Source: an uncultured Prevotella sp. (lineage in GTDB: Bacteria; Bacteroidota; Bacteroidia; Bacteroidales; Bacteroidaceae). Taken from it: 64,000 nt of DNA. Positions within the stretch are counted from its first letter, which is position 1. The number at the start of each line of letters is the position of its first letter. Shown here in pieces: positions 25,317 through 33,609 of this stretch. A program made the position numbers and the translations under genes. The stretch covers positions 27,726 to 91,725 of the forward strand of contig CALBLK010000008.1 of the NCBI GenBank assembly GCA_937895845.1. The letters are read 5' to 3'. The notes beneath the pieces were generated by a model. It had not been told where the DNA came from and made no database searches. It worked only from the letters and a program-made list of their open reading frames with translations.

Positions 25317-27508
25317 GAAAGATAAAGACTATCGTCACATGCCTGCTGCCGGTCATGCTGGCACAGGCGCAGGCGCAGGTGTACCTTGACCCCAACGCGC
25401 CCGTCGAGGAGCGCGTGAAAGACGCGCTGTCAAGGATGACCACCCACGAGAAAATCCAGATTGTCCACGCACAGAGCAAGTTCACGTCGGCCGGCGTGCC
25501 GCGCCTGGGCATCCGCCAGCTCAACATGGCCGACGGCCCCCACGGCTGCCGGGCCGAGGTTGACTGGAACTCCTGGGACTACGCCAACTGGACCAACGAC
25601 TCGGTGGTGGCCTTCCCCTCGCTCACCTGTCTGGCCGCCACGTGGAACCGCGAGCTGGCCGCCAGCTACGGCCACGCCGTAAGCGAGGAGTTTGCCTTCC
25701 GCGGAAAGGACATCATGCTCGGCCCCGGCACCACCATCGCCCGCATGCCGCTCAATGGGCGCAGCTTCGAATACATGGGCGAAGACCCCTACCTGGCCGG
25801 AGAGCTGGCCGTGCCCTACATCAGGAGTGCGCAGAAGAACGGCGTGGCCTGCTGCCTCAAGCACTTCTTCCTGAACAACCAGGAGGTGGGACGGTGGAAC
25901 GTGAACGTGAACGTGAGCGAGCGCGCCGTCAACGAAATTTACCTGCCGGCCTTCAAGAAGGCCGTTCAGAAGGGCGGCCTGTGGACCATCATGGGCTCGT
26001 ACAACCGGTGGAACAACGTGCACTGCTGCGAGAACGACTCGCTGCTCAACAAGATTCTGAAACAGCAGTGGGGCTTTGACGGCGCGGTAATCAGCGACTG
26101 GGGAGGCACCCACCACACCTGGGAGGCGGCCACCGGCGGGCTGGACATCGAGATGGGGACAGCCACCAACGGCAAGACCGTTGACCGCAGCAAGGGCTAC
26201 AACACCTACTATCTGGCCGATGCCTTTGAACGCCTTGTCAACGAGGGAAAGATTCCCATGCGCGTGCTCGACGACAAAGCGTCGCGCGTGCTCCGCACCA
26301 TCTTCCGCACGGCCATGGGCGCCGGCAAGGCCAACGGCTCGCTGTGCTCGGAAGCCCACTACGGGGTGTGCCGGGAGATTGGGCAGGAGGGCGTCGTGCT
26401 GCTGAAGAACAGGCAGGGCATCCTGCCGCTCGACATCAGCCGCTACCGCAGGGTGCTGGTGGTTGGCGACAATGCCGTGCGCAACATGAGCGAGGGCGGC
26501 GGCTCGTCGGAGCTGAAGACCAAGTTTGACGTGTCACCGCTCGAGGGGCTGCGGGCCGTCTATGGTGACAGGATTGACTTTGCACGCGGCTACTATGCCG
26601 GACGCGCGCTCTATGGCAAGGCAGACAAGCTCAGCAAGGACTCGCTAGACCGCCTGCGCAGCGAGGCTCTGGAGAAAGCCGGGGAGGCCGACCTCGTCAT
26701 CTTTATCGGCGGCTTGAACAAGAACTACCGTCAGGACTGCGAGGACGGCGACCGCGAGAGCTACAGCCTGCCCTACAGACAGGACGACCTGATTGCCGGC
26801 CTGGCCAAGGTGCAGCGCAACATCATCGTGGTGACCTTTGGCGGCAACCCCTTTGCCATGCCCTGGATCGGCCGCGTGCAGGCCATGGTTCACTGCTGGT
26901 ACCTCGGCTCCATGTCGGGCCACGCCCTGGCCGACGTCATCAGCGGCAAGGTGAACCCCAGCGGCAAGCTGCCCGTGACGTTCGCCAAGCGGCAGGAGGA
27001 CTATCCCTGCTTCCGGTTTGGCAAGGAGGGCTATCCGGGCGTTGACGGACAGGTTTACTACAAGGAGGGCATCTTCGTTGGCTACCGCTGGTTTGACACC
27101 AAGCGGGTGGCGCCGCTGTTCCCCTTTGGCTACGGCCTGAGCTACACCACGTTCAGCTATGGCAAGCCGCGCCTCTCGGCAACATCGATGAGGGCCGGCG
27201 GCCGCATCACCGTCACGGTCGACGTGACCAACACAGGCCGGCGCGAGGGCAAGGAGACGGTGCAGCTCTACATCAGCGACGAGCGGTCGTCGGAGGAGCG
27301 GCCCGCCAAGGAGCTGCGCAACTTTGCCAAGGTGAGCCTGAAACCGGGCGAGACGAAGACAGTGAGCTTCACCGTCACCGCCGAAGACCTGCAGTTTTTC
27401 TCCGCCCGCCGGCACCGCTGGGTGGTCGAGCCGGGCGTGTTCAAGGCCCTGGTGTGCGCCAGCGAGACCGATGTGAGGGGCGTGGCCAGGTTCAGCGTGA
27501 CCGACTGA
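25313..27508 (+). CDS. GH3 beta-glucosidase/beta-xylosidase
   Basis: A 731-residue exported enzyme: signal peptide ending AQAQAQV, then the N-terminal barrel with the nucleophile Asp262 in AVISDWGGTHH. The (alpha/beta)6 sandwich follows (EGVVLLKNRQGILPLD, FGGNPFAMPW), and then a C-terminal fibronectin III-like domain (VDVTNTGRREGKETVQLYIS). The GEDPYLAG motif and KHF pair are in place. It should remove terminal beta-linked glucose or xylose. Placed after an alpha-xylosidase under one LacI regulator, it could finish the breakdown of xyloglucan-type oligosaccharides by alternating removal of xylose and glucose. The ATG overlaps the GH31 stop (25313-25316). No transporter is in the operon. Confidence 0.92.
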   Translation: MRKIKTIVTCLLPVMLAQAQAQVYLDPNAPVEERVKDALSRMTTHEKIQIVHAQSKFTSAGVPRLGIRQLNMADGPHGCRAEVDWNSWDYANWTNDSVVAFPSLTCLAATWNRELAASYGHAVSEEFAFRGKDIMLGPGTTIARMPLNGRSFEYMGEDPYLAGELAVPYIRSAQKNGVACCLKHFFLNNQEVGRWNVNVNVSERAVNEIYLPAFKKAVQKGGLWTIMGSYNRWNNVHCCENDSLLNKILKQQWGFDGAVISDWGGTHHTWEAATGGLDIEMGTATNGKTVDRSKGYNTYYLADAFERLVNEGKIPMRVLDDKASRVLRTIFRTAMGAGKANGSLCSEAHYGVCREIGQEGVVLLKNRQGILPLDISRYRRVLVVGDNAVRNMSEGGGSSELKTKFDVSPLEGLRAVYGDRIDFARGYYAGRALYGKADKLSKDSLDRLRSEALEKAGEADLVIFIGGLNKNYRQDCEDGDRESYSLPYRQDDLIAGLAKVQRNIIVVTFGGNPFAMPWIGRVQAMVHCWYLGSMSGHALADVISGKVNPSGKLPVTFAKRQEDYPCFRFGKEGYPGVDGQVYYKEGIFVGYRWFDTKRVAPLFPFGYGLSYTTFSYGKPRLSATSMRAGGRITVTVDVTNTGRREGKETVQLYISDERSSEERPAKELRNFAKVSLKPGETKTVSFTVTAEDLQFFSARRHRWVVEPGVFKALVCASETDVRGVARFSVTD

Positions 27509-27603
27509 CGGGAAGTGCCGGCAGCGCAGGATGCCTGAAAAAAAACAGTGAGAAGGGGCGGAAAGGTTGAAAGCAGGCCCAAACAACCGCCCTTCCGTTC
27601 GAA

Positions 27604-27617
27604 GACCGATTTGGGTT
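27604..27617. repeat. Single copy of the 1459-1661 element's outer-arm motif
   Basis: GACCGATTTGGGTT matches the outer inverted repeat of the palindromic element at 1459-1661 (1642-1656, AATGACCGATTTGGGG-type). Here it has no partner arm and is followed 34 bases later by the 22-bp array B. It may be a solo remnant. Confidence 0.4.
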
Positions 27618-27650
27618 CAATATCAGCAAACTTGAGCAAGCCATTGTCAT

Positions 27651-27782
27651 ACGGTGCGTTTCGCGCTGCGAAACGCACCGTATGACACGGCGAAACGGTC
27701 CGTTTCACGCTGCAATATGGGCCGTTTGAGGCGGCAGAACAGGTCGTTTCGCAGCGCAATCCAGGCCGTTTGGCACGGCAAC
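27651..27782. repeat. 22-bp tandem palindromic array B (6 units)
   Basis: Six units of exactly 22 bases start at 27651, 27673, 27695, 27717, 27739 and 27761. Across the first two units lies a perfect inverted repeat: arms 27645-27664 and 27668-27687 (TGTCATACGGTGCGTTTCGC and its complement) with the 3-base loop GCT. It sits between the convergent ends of the GH3 gene and tRNA-Gln. The remaining gap 27509-27650 shows nothing else except the solo motif at 27604. Confidence 0.88.
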
Positions 27783-27785
27783 AAA

Positions 27786-27820
27786 CAGCGAGAGGCTTCC
27801 TTTATGGAAGCCTCTCGCTG
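27786..27820 (-). terminator. Terminator of tRNA-Gln
   Basis: A perfect 15-bp stem (CAGCGAGAGGCTTCC and its complement) with a 5-base loop, located 2 bases after the tRNA 3' end on the minus strand, followed by TTTGTTG. Confidence 0.8.
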
Positions 27821-27822
27821 TG

Positions 27823-27893
27823 TTGGGGTACTCGGACTCGAACCAAGAATGACAGGACCAGAATCTGTAGTGTTACCATTACACCATACCCCA
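27823..27893 (-). tRNA. tRNA-Gln (anticodon CUG)
   Basis: A 71-base cloverleaf on the minus strand. Acceptor TGGGGTA/TACCCCA, D stem GTGT/ACAC, anticodon stem ACAGA/CCTGT with loop TTCTGGT (anticodon CTG, reads CAG), T stem CTTGG/CCGAG. The pair closing the anticodon loop is A31-C39, a mismatch. CCA is not encoded. Confidence 0.95.
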
Positions 27894-27933
27894 ATGTCCG
27901 TTTTGCACCCCGCTCCTTGCAGGATTGCGACTG

Positions 27934-27964
27934 CAAAGGTAGGGCATTTTTTGCAACCTGCAAA
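27934..27964 (-). promoter_or_regulatory. Promoter of tRNA-Gln
   Basis: On the minus strand: TTTG (27964-27961), a 19-base spacer, then TACCTTTG (27941-27934). The tRNA begins 40 bases further on. The rest of 27894-28089 shows nothing else. Confidence 0.8.
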
Positions 27965-28089
27965 ATATTTTCGCAATTATTTTGCCACTTTTACCTTTCC
28001 AGAGTGGCCGTTTTGCAAAAGGGGGGCTGGCCAGGCGGGCTTTTGCACCCCCTTGTGCGGCCAGCAAGAGGCAGCGCCCCGCCACCCTG

Positions 28090-29682
28090 CTACCCGCGCT
28101 TGTCGTAGGCGTGCAGGGGGTAGTCGGTGGTGAAATGCAGCCCGCGGCACTCCTTGCGCTCAATGGCCCAGCGCGTAATCAGGTAGCCCACGTTAATCAT
28201 GTTGCGCAGCTCGCAGATGTCGCGGCTGGCCTTCACCCGCTTGAACAGGTTTTCGGTCTCCTCGTAGAGCATGTCAAGGCGGTTCCAGGCACGGTGCAGC
28301 CGGAGGTCGGAGCGCACGATGCCCACATAGTTGGACATGACCTGGCCCACCTCTCTGACACTCTGCGTGATGAGCACCTTCTCCTCGTTGGTCATCGTTC
28401 CCTCGTCGTTCCACTCCGGCACCTTGTCGTTAAAGTCATACTCGTCAACGTGGGCCAGCGAGTGCTTGGCCGCAACGTCGGCATAGACCACAGCCTCTAT
28501 CAGCGAGTTGCTGGCCAGGCGGTTCCCGCCATGCAGTCCGGTGCAGGCGCACTCGCCGATGGCATAGAGCCGCTCGATGCTCGACTGGCCGTTGAGGTCG
28601 ACCTTGATGCCGCCACACATATAGTGGGCCGCCGGGCGCACGGGGATATAGTCGGTGGTGATGTCGATGCCTATCGACTTGCACTTGTGGTAGATGTTGG
28701 GGAAGTGGCGCTTGGTTTCCTCGGCGTCCTTGTGGGTCACGTCCAGGCACACATGGTCGAGGCCGTGCTTCTTCATCTCCTTGTCAATGGCTCGGGCCAC
28801 GATGTCGCGCGGCGCGAGCGAGAGACGCGGGTCATAGTTCTCCATGAACGACTCGCCGTTGGGCAGTCTGAGGATGCCGCCATAGCCGCGCATGGCCTCG
28901 GTGATGAGGAAGGCCGGGTGGGTTTCGCCGGGATGGTAGAGCGCCGTTGGGTGGAACTGCACAAACTCCATGTCGGCCACCGTGCCCTTGGCCCTGTACA
29001 CCATGGCCTCGCCGTCGCCTGTGGCGATGACCGGGTTGGTGGTGGTCTCGTAGACAGCACCGCAGCCGCCCGTGCACATCAGGGTGACCTTGCTCAGATA
29101 GGTGTCCACCTTCTGGGTGTCGGGGTTGAGCACATAGGCGCCGTAGCAGTGGATATAGGGCGTGCGGCGGGTCACCCTTGCGCCGAGATGGTGCTGCGTG
29201 ATAACCTCCACCGCGAAATGGTTCTCCTTGACCGTGATGTCGGGATTGCTGCACACAGCGGCCATCAGCCCGCGCTGAATCTCAGCGCCCGTGTCGTCGG
29301 CATGGTGCAGGATGCGGAACTCGGAGTGGCCGCCCTCACGGTGAAGGTCGAAGTCTCCGTTTTCCTTGCGGTCAAAGTTCACCCCCCACTGCACCAGTTC
29401 CCTGATCTGCCCGGGAGCGTTGCGCACCACCAGCTCCACGGCCTTGCGGTCGTTGATGTAGTCTCCGGCAATCATGGTGTCCTCGATGTGCTTCTCAAAA
29501 TTGTCTACCTCAAGGTTGGTTACCGAAGCCACCCCGCCCTGCGCAAACGAGGTGTTGGCCTCGTCAAGCGAAGTCTTGCAAATCATGCACACCTTGCCCT
29601 TGTGCGCTCTGGCAACTTTCAGGGCGTAGCTCATGCCGGCCACACCGGCGCCAATAATCAGAAAATCGTATTTGTAAACCAT
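28090..29682 (-). CDS. nadB: L-aspartate oxidase
   Basis: A 530-residue flavoprotein that oxidises L-aspartate to iminoaspartate, the first step of de novo NAD synthesis with NadA. The FAD-binding motif GAGVAGMSYALK is at residues ~12-23. The active-site region GGVASVTNLEVDNFEKH and the substrate-capping HPTALYHPGE are present. HYMCGGIKVDLNGQSS is a fumarate-reductase-superfamily signature. RLASNSLIEAVVYA and a C-terminal helical domain with ELRNM complete it. It is slightly shorter than the E. coli enzyme. nadA and nadC are not adjacent. The ATG at 29682 gives MVYKYDFLIIGAG. Confidence 0.95.
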   Translation of the reverse strand: MVYKYDFLIIGAGVAGMSYALKVARAHKGKVCMICKTSLDEANTSFAQGGVASVTNLEVDNFEKHIEDTMIAGDYINDRKAVELVVRNAPGQIRELVQWGVNFDRKENGDFDLHREGGHSEFRILHHADDTGAEIQRGLMAAVCSNPDITVKENHFAVEVITQHHLGARVTRRTPYIHCYGAYVLNPDTQKVDTYLSKVTLMCTGGCGAVYETTTNPVIATGDGEAMVYRAKGTVADMEFVQFHPTALYHPGETHPAFLITEAMRGYGGILRLPNGESFMENYDPRLSLAPRDIVARAIDKEMKKHGLDHVCLDVTHKDAEETKRHFPNIYHKCKSIGIDITTDYIPVRPAAHYMCGGIKVDLNGQSSIERLYAIGECACTGLHGGNRLASNSLIEAVVYADVAAKHSLAHVDEYDFNDKVPEWNDEGTMTNEEKVLITQSVREVGQVMSNYVGIVRSDLRLHRAWNRLDMLYEETENLFKRVKASRDICELRNMINVGYLITRWAIERKECRGLHFTTDYPLHAYDKRG

Positions 29683-29704
29683 AATATGACATATACTACG
29701 GCTG

Positions 29705-29712
29705 CAAAAGTA
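29705..29712 (-). promoter_or_regulatory. Candidate -7 box for nadB
   Basis: The minus strand reads TACTTTTG, matching TAnnTTTG, 23 bases upstream of the nadB ATG. No clear TTTG at the -33 distance. Confidence 0.5.
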
Positions 29713-29755
29713 GTGGTTTTTATTTATATATCACCATCTTTTCGCACATTTTCTG

Positions 29756-29763
29756 TAACTTTG
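29756..29763 (+). promoter_or_regulatory. Candidate -7 box for dacB-mutY
   Basis: TAACTTTG, an exact -7 match, 49 bases upstream of the chosen dacB ATG and divergent from the nadB box. No clear -33 element. Confidence 0.55.
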
Positions 29764-29811
29764 CAGCGATTGTTTTCCATCTGTATGGGACTTTTTGACA
29801 ACACTTTTCAC

Positions 29812-31086
29812 ATGACGATTCACCGGATAATGAGGCTCGCCGCCCTTTGGTGCGCGGTGGCCGCCGCGCCCGCCGCCCTCGCGCAGGACGAGCTGTTTGA
29901 CGAACCCGGCGCACTGGAGGCCGACAGCGCCGCTGCCATGGGCGCCAGCCACGCAGCCGACTCGCTGCAGGCCAGCCTGCCGTGGCCGGCGCGGATGCGC
30001 GCCCGGCTGGACCGGCTGGTTGACAGCCCGCTCTTCACCACCTCGCAGCTGGGCATGATGGTCTACGACCTTACAGCCGACAGCGCCATCTACTGCCACA
30101 ACGAGCGGCAGCTGATGCGGCCGGCCTCGACACTGAAGGCGCTCACCGCCATCACCGCCATCGACAGGCTGGGCGGCTCGTACCGGTTCAGCACGGAGCT
30201 GCGCTACAACGGAACAGTGGCCGACCGCACGCTCACGGGCAACCTCTACTGCGTGGGGGGCTTCGACCCCCTGTTCAACATTGACGACATGAGGGCCTTT
30301 GTCGAGAGCGTGAGGCGCATGGGGGTGGACACCATCCGCGGCCGCATTGTGGCCGACAAGTCAATGAAAGACACCTGCTCGCTTGGCAAGGGGTGGTGCT
30401 GGGACGACGACAACCCGGTGCTCTCGCCCCTGCTCATTTCGCGGAGAGACCGCTTTGCCAGCCGCTTTGCCGAGGAGCTGCGCGATGCCGGCGTGACTGT
30501 CGACGCGGAACTGGCCGAGGGTGAAACGCCTGCCGGGGCCTTCATGATATGCAACCGCTTCCACACCATCGACCAGGTGCTGATGAGAATGATGAAGGCC
30601 AGCGACAACCTGTTTGCCGAGGCGCTGCTCTACCAGCTGGCGGCGGCCTCGGGGCACCGGCCGGCCTCGGCAGACATGGCCTGCGCGGCCGTCAGGCGGC
30701 AGATAAGGCAGCTGGTGCCTCGCGCGGCCGGCTGCAGGATTGTCGACGGCAGCGGCCTCTCGCTGTACAATTATGTGTCGGCCGAGCAGGAAGTGATGAT
30801 GCTGCGCTACGCCTCGCTGAACACCAACATCTTTCTGCACCTCTACCCCTCCCTGCCCGTCGCCGGCGAGGACGGCACCCTGCGTAACCGCATGAGGGGC
30901 AGCTTTGCCAGCGGCAATGTGCACGCCAAGACGGGCACGCTCACCGCCGTAAGCAGTCTGGCGGGCTACCTCACCGCAGCCAACGGTCACCGCATCTGCT
31001 TTGCCATTATCAACCAGGGACTGACAAGCGACCGGCAGGGCCGGGCCTTTCAGGACCGCGTTTGCAATGCCCTATGCGCACCTTAG
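29812..31086 (+). CDS. dacB: D-alanyl-D-alanine carboxypeptidase/endopeptidase, PBP4 class
   Basis: A 424-residue penicillin-binding protein of the class C PBP4 (peptidase S13) type. It trims or cuts cross-linked peptidoglycan in the periplasm. The signal peptide ends APAALAQDE. The three active-site motifs are Ser-Thr-Leu-Lys (Ser106, Lys109) in MRPASTLKALT, SDN in MKASDNLFAEAL and KTG in HAKTGTLTA. The family's inserted domain between motifs 1 and 2 is present but short, so the protein is compact. A much longer frame from 27982 is the antisense of nadB and is not coding. Starts at 29785 or 29830 are also possible. The mutY ATG lies inside its last 13 bases. Confidence 0.92.
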   Translation: MTIHRIMRLAALWCAVAAAPAALAQDELFDEPGALEADSAAAMGASHAADSLQASLPWPARMRARLDRLVDSPLFTTSQLGMMVYDLTADSAIYCHNERQLMRPASTLKALTAITAIDRLGGSYRFSTELRYNGTVADRTLTGNLYCVGGFDPLFNIDDMRAFVESVRRMGVDTIRGRIVADKSMKDTCSLGKGWCWDDDNPVLSPLLISRRDRFASRFAEELRDAGVTVDAELAEGETPAGAFMICNRFHTIDQVLMRMMKASDNLFAEALLYQLAAASGHRPASADMACAAVRRQIRQLVPRAAGCRIVDGSGLSLYNYVSAEQEVMMLRYASLNTNIFLHLYPSLPVAGEDGTLRNRMRGSFASGNVHAKTGTLTAVSSLAGYLTAANGHRICFAIINQGLTSDRQGRAFQDRVCNALCAP

Positions 31087-32174
31087 ACAGGAGCGCGCCG
31101 CCGGCGGCGACACCATTTGCAGCCACGCTGCTCCGCTGGTTTGCAGCGAAAGGGCGGCAGCTGCCGTGGCGCGACACGCAAGACCCCTATGCCATCTGGC
31201 TCAGCGAAGTGATACTGCAGCAGACACGCATTGACCAGGGCATGGCCTACTGGCAACGGTTCATGGCGCGCTTTCCCCGGGTGGAAGACCTGGCCGAAGC
31301 CACCGAGGACGAGGTGCTGCGCCTGTGGCAGGGGCTTGGCTACTACTCAAGGGCGCGCAACCTGCACACGGCGGCACGGCAGATTGTGGCGCAAGGGGGC
31401 TTTCCGCACACCTACGGCGCCATCCGCGCGCTGAAGGGCGTGGGCGACTATACCGCGGCGGCCATCGGCTCGATAGCATTCCACCTGCCCGTGGCCGTCG
31501 TCGACGGCAACGTGTACCGGCTGCTGGCCCGCTATTTCGGCATTGACACCCCCATCAACACCACCGCCGGCAAGAAGCTCTTTGCCGCCCTGGCGCAGGA
31601 GCACCTGCCTCCGGGCGAGGCCTCGGCCTTCAACCAGGCCATGATGGACTTCGGAGCCATCCAGTGCACGCCGCGCGCACCGCACTGCGCAGACTGCCCG
31701 CTGGCCGAGGGCTGTGACGCACTGCGCACCAACCGCACCGGGCTGCTGCCTGTCAAGGAGAGAAAGCTCAAGGTGACTACGCGCCAGATGGCCTGGGTCG
31801 TTGTCCGCAGCGAAGGCGGCGTGGCCCTGCGCCGGCGCCCTGCGGGCGACATCTGGCAGGGACTGTGGGAGCCGGTCAACCTCACTGACGGACCCCAGGC
31901 GGCCACCGTCACCGGCCACAGGGCTGAATGGCTGCCGGTGGCCAGGCAGATAAGGCACGTGCTGACCCACCGCATCCTGCTGGCCGACTTCTACCTCTGG
32001 CAGCCGGAGAAACGTCCCCTGCTGCCCGACACCTACCAGTGGGTTGACGAGAACGACATTGACAGCCACGCGCTGCCACGCCTGATAGAGACAGGATTTG
32101 AGCGCATTGCACAGCAGGACAGTGAGCGAGCGGCCCAAGCCCGCACCCGCAAGCAGCCGTCAGAGCAGCGGTGA
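31074..32174 (+). CDS. mutY: A/G-specific adenine DNA glycosylase
   Basis: A 366-residue repair enzyme that removes adenine opposite 8-oxoguanine. The helix-hairpin-helix (LKGVGDYTAAAI) is followed by VVDGNVYRLL with the catalytic Asp, and the catalytic Glu is in LSEVILQQTR. The [4Fe-4S] ligands are Cys-x6-Cys-x2-Cys-x5-Cys in CTPRAPHCADCPLAEGC. The C-terminal MutT-like domain for 8-oxoG recognition is from about residue 235 (VALRRRPAGDIWQGLWEP). The ATG at 31074 overlaps the end of dacB, implying coupled translation. The 3' end overlaps the convergent cardiolipin synthase gene by 15 bases. Confidence 0.95.
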   Translation: MRTLDRSAPPAATPFAATLLRWFAAKGRQLPWRDTQDPYAIWLSEVILQQTRIDQGMAYWQRFMARFPRVEDLAEATEDEVLRLWQGLGYYSRARNLHTAARQIVAQGGFPHTYGAIRALKGVGDYTAAAIGSIAFHLPVAVVDGNVYRLLARYFGIDTPINTTAGKKLFAALAQEHLPPGEASAFNQAMMDFGAIQCTPRAPHCADCPLAEGCDALRTNRTGLLPVKERKLKVTTRQMAWVVVRSEGGVALRRRPAGDIWQGLWEPVNLTDGPQAATVTGHRAEWLPVARQIRHVLTHRILLADFYLWQPEKRPLLPDTYQWVDENDIDSHALPRLIETGFERIAQQDSERAAQARTRKQPSEQR

Positions 32175-33584
32175 GAGCAGCCGCGTGACACTCTCCCACA
32201 GCCGGACTGAAAACGACGGGGCATGGCGCTCAAGGATGGGGGCAAGCTCGGCCGACCGCCGCTGGTCATCAAGAAAAATCTGCCTGAAGCGCTTGGCCGT
32301 GCCGCTGTCGTAGACAAAGGCGTTGGCCTCGAAATTGTTTTCAAAGCTGCGGAAGTCCACGTTGGTCGACCCGCAGGTGGCCAGGCTGTCATCGCACACC
32401 ATCATCTTGCTGTGAATAAAGCCCCCCTCATACAGGTAGACCTTGACACCAGACTGCGCCACCTCGCGCAGATAGGAGCGGCAGGCCCAGCTCACGAAAC
32501 GGGAGTCGGTGTGGCGCGGCACCATCAGCCGCACGTCCACACCCTCGGCAACGGCCGTCTTCAAGGCCAGCAGCACCGACTCGGTGGGCAGGAAATAGGG
32601 GGTCTGGATGTAGACATACTGGCGGGCTGAGATGATGACGCGCAGATAGCCCTGCATAATCTCGGGCCATGGGGTCACAGGGCTGCTGGTGACAATCTGC
32701 ACCAGGCAGTCGTTGGACAGCCCGGGGGGCGTTGGCGGATAGTACCTCCGGTTGGAAATCAGCGTGCGGTCAACGAAGTACCAGTCAACCAGAAAGGCCC
32801 GCTGAAGGCCATAGACCGCCCCTCCCTCGAGCCTCATCATCGTGTCGTGCCAGGGCTGGCCGCCGAACCCCTTGGCATAGCGCAGGGCGATGTTCATGCC
32901 ACCGATGAACCCCAGGCGGCCGTCAATGACAATGAGCTTGCGGTGGTTGCGGTAGTTCACCTTGCTGGTGAACAGGGGGAAGCGCACCGGCAAGAAGGAG
33001 TTGACCTCAATGCCAGCCTCACGCATCCGCTCGAAGAAGGCCTCCTTCACCCTCCAGCAGCCCACATCATCGTAAATCACCCTCACTTCGACCCCGGCCC
33101 TGGCCCGGTCAATGAGTGCATCGGAGACCAAGCGGCCCAACGGGTCGTCTTCAATGATGTAAAGGTCAAGGTGAATGTGGTGGACGGCCCGGCCTATGGC
33201 TTGCAGCAAGTCAAGAAAAAAGGCGTGGCCGTCGGTGTAGATGTCCGTCAGGCTGTTCTTAAACGGAAGGGACATGTTCTGGTTGGCAAACAGCTTCACG
33301 GTCTGCCGGTGCTCCTCCGGCACCTGGATGCTCTGCTGCTCCACGAACTCCAGCATCGACCGCTTGGTGAGCTGGTCCATGCTGCGCTGGCTGATGAACC
33401 GCTGCTTGCGCGTGTTGACGCCAAAAAAGAAATAGAACACAAGGCCTATCACAGGCACAAAATAGATGACCAGCATCCAGGCCATGGTCTTGGCCGGCTG
33501 ACGGTTGTCCATCAGCACATGGAGAATGCAGGCGATAACGATGGCCTCGTAGAGGAACACACCGAGCAAATGGAGTTCGTGCAT
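32160..33584 (-). CDS. cls: Cardiolipin synthase (phospholipase D family)
   Basis: A 474-residue membrane enzyme that condenses two phosphatidylglycerol molecules into cardiolipin. Two N-terminal transmembrane helices (residues ~1-20 and 30-55; MAWMLVIYFVPVIGLVFYFF) are followed by two PLD domains. The HKD motifs are NHRKLIVIDGRLGFIGGMN and HSKMMVCDDSLATCGSTN. The ATG at 33584 (MHELHLLGVFLYEAI) is chosen; the frame upstream overlaps queE antisense to nothing plausible. queE lies 25 bases upstream on the same strand and may be co-transcribed. The 3' end overlaps convergent mutY. Confidence 0.94.
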   Translation of the reverse strand: MHELHLLGVFLYEAIVIACILHVLMDNRQPAKTMAWMLVIYFVPVIGLVFYFFFGVNTRKQRFISQRSMDQLTKRSMLEFVEQQSIQVPEEHRQTVKLFANQNMSLPFKNSLTDIYTDGHAFFLDLLQAIGRAVHHIHLDLYIIEDDPLGRLVSDALIDRARAGVEVRVIYDDVGCWRVKEAFFERMREAGIEVNSFLPVRFPLFTSKVNYRNHRKLIVIDGRLGFIGGMNIALRYAKGFGGQPWHDTMMRLEGGAVYGLQRAFLVDWYFVDRTLISNRRYYPPTPPGLSNDCLVQIVTSSPVTPWPEIMQGYLRVIISARQYVYIQTPYFLPTESVLLALKTAVAEGVDVRLMVPRHTDSRFVSWACRSYLREVAQSGVKVYLYEGGFIHSKMMVCDDSLATCGSTNVDFRSFENNFEANAFVYDSGTAKRFRQIFLDDQRRSAELAPILERHAPSFSVRLWESVTRLLSPLL

Positions 33585-33609
33585 AGGCTTGGGTTTGGGT
33601 GGCTGGGGT

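Noticed and set aside
27982..29811. 1034-residue open frame running into dacB
   Set aside because: The first ~600 codons are antisense to nadB. The real protein starts at the signal peptide near 29812, after a -7 promoter box.
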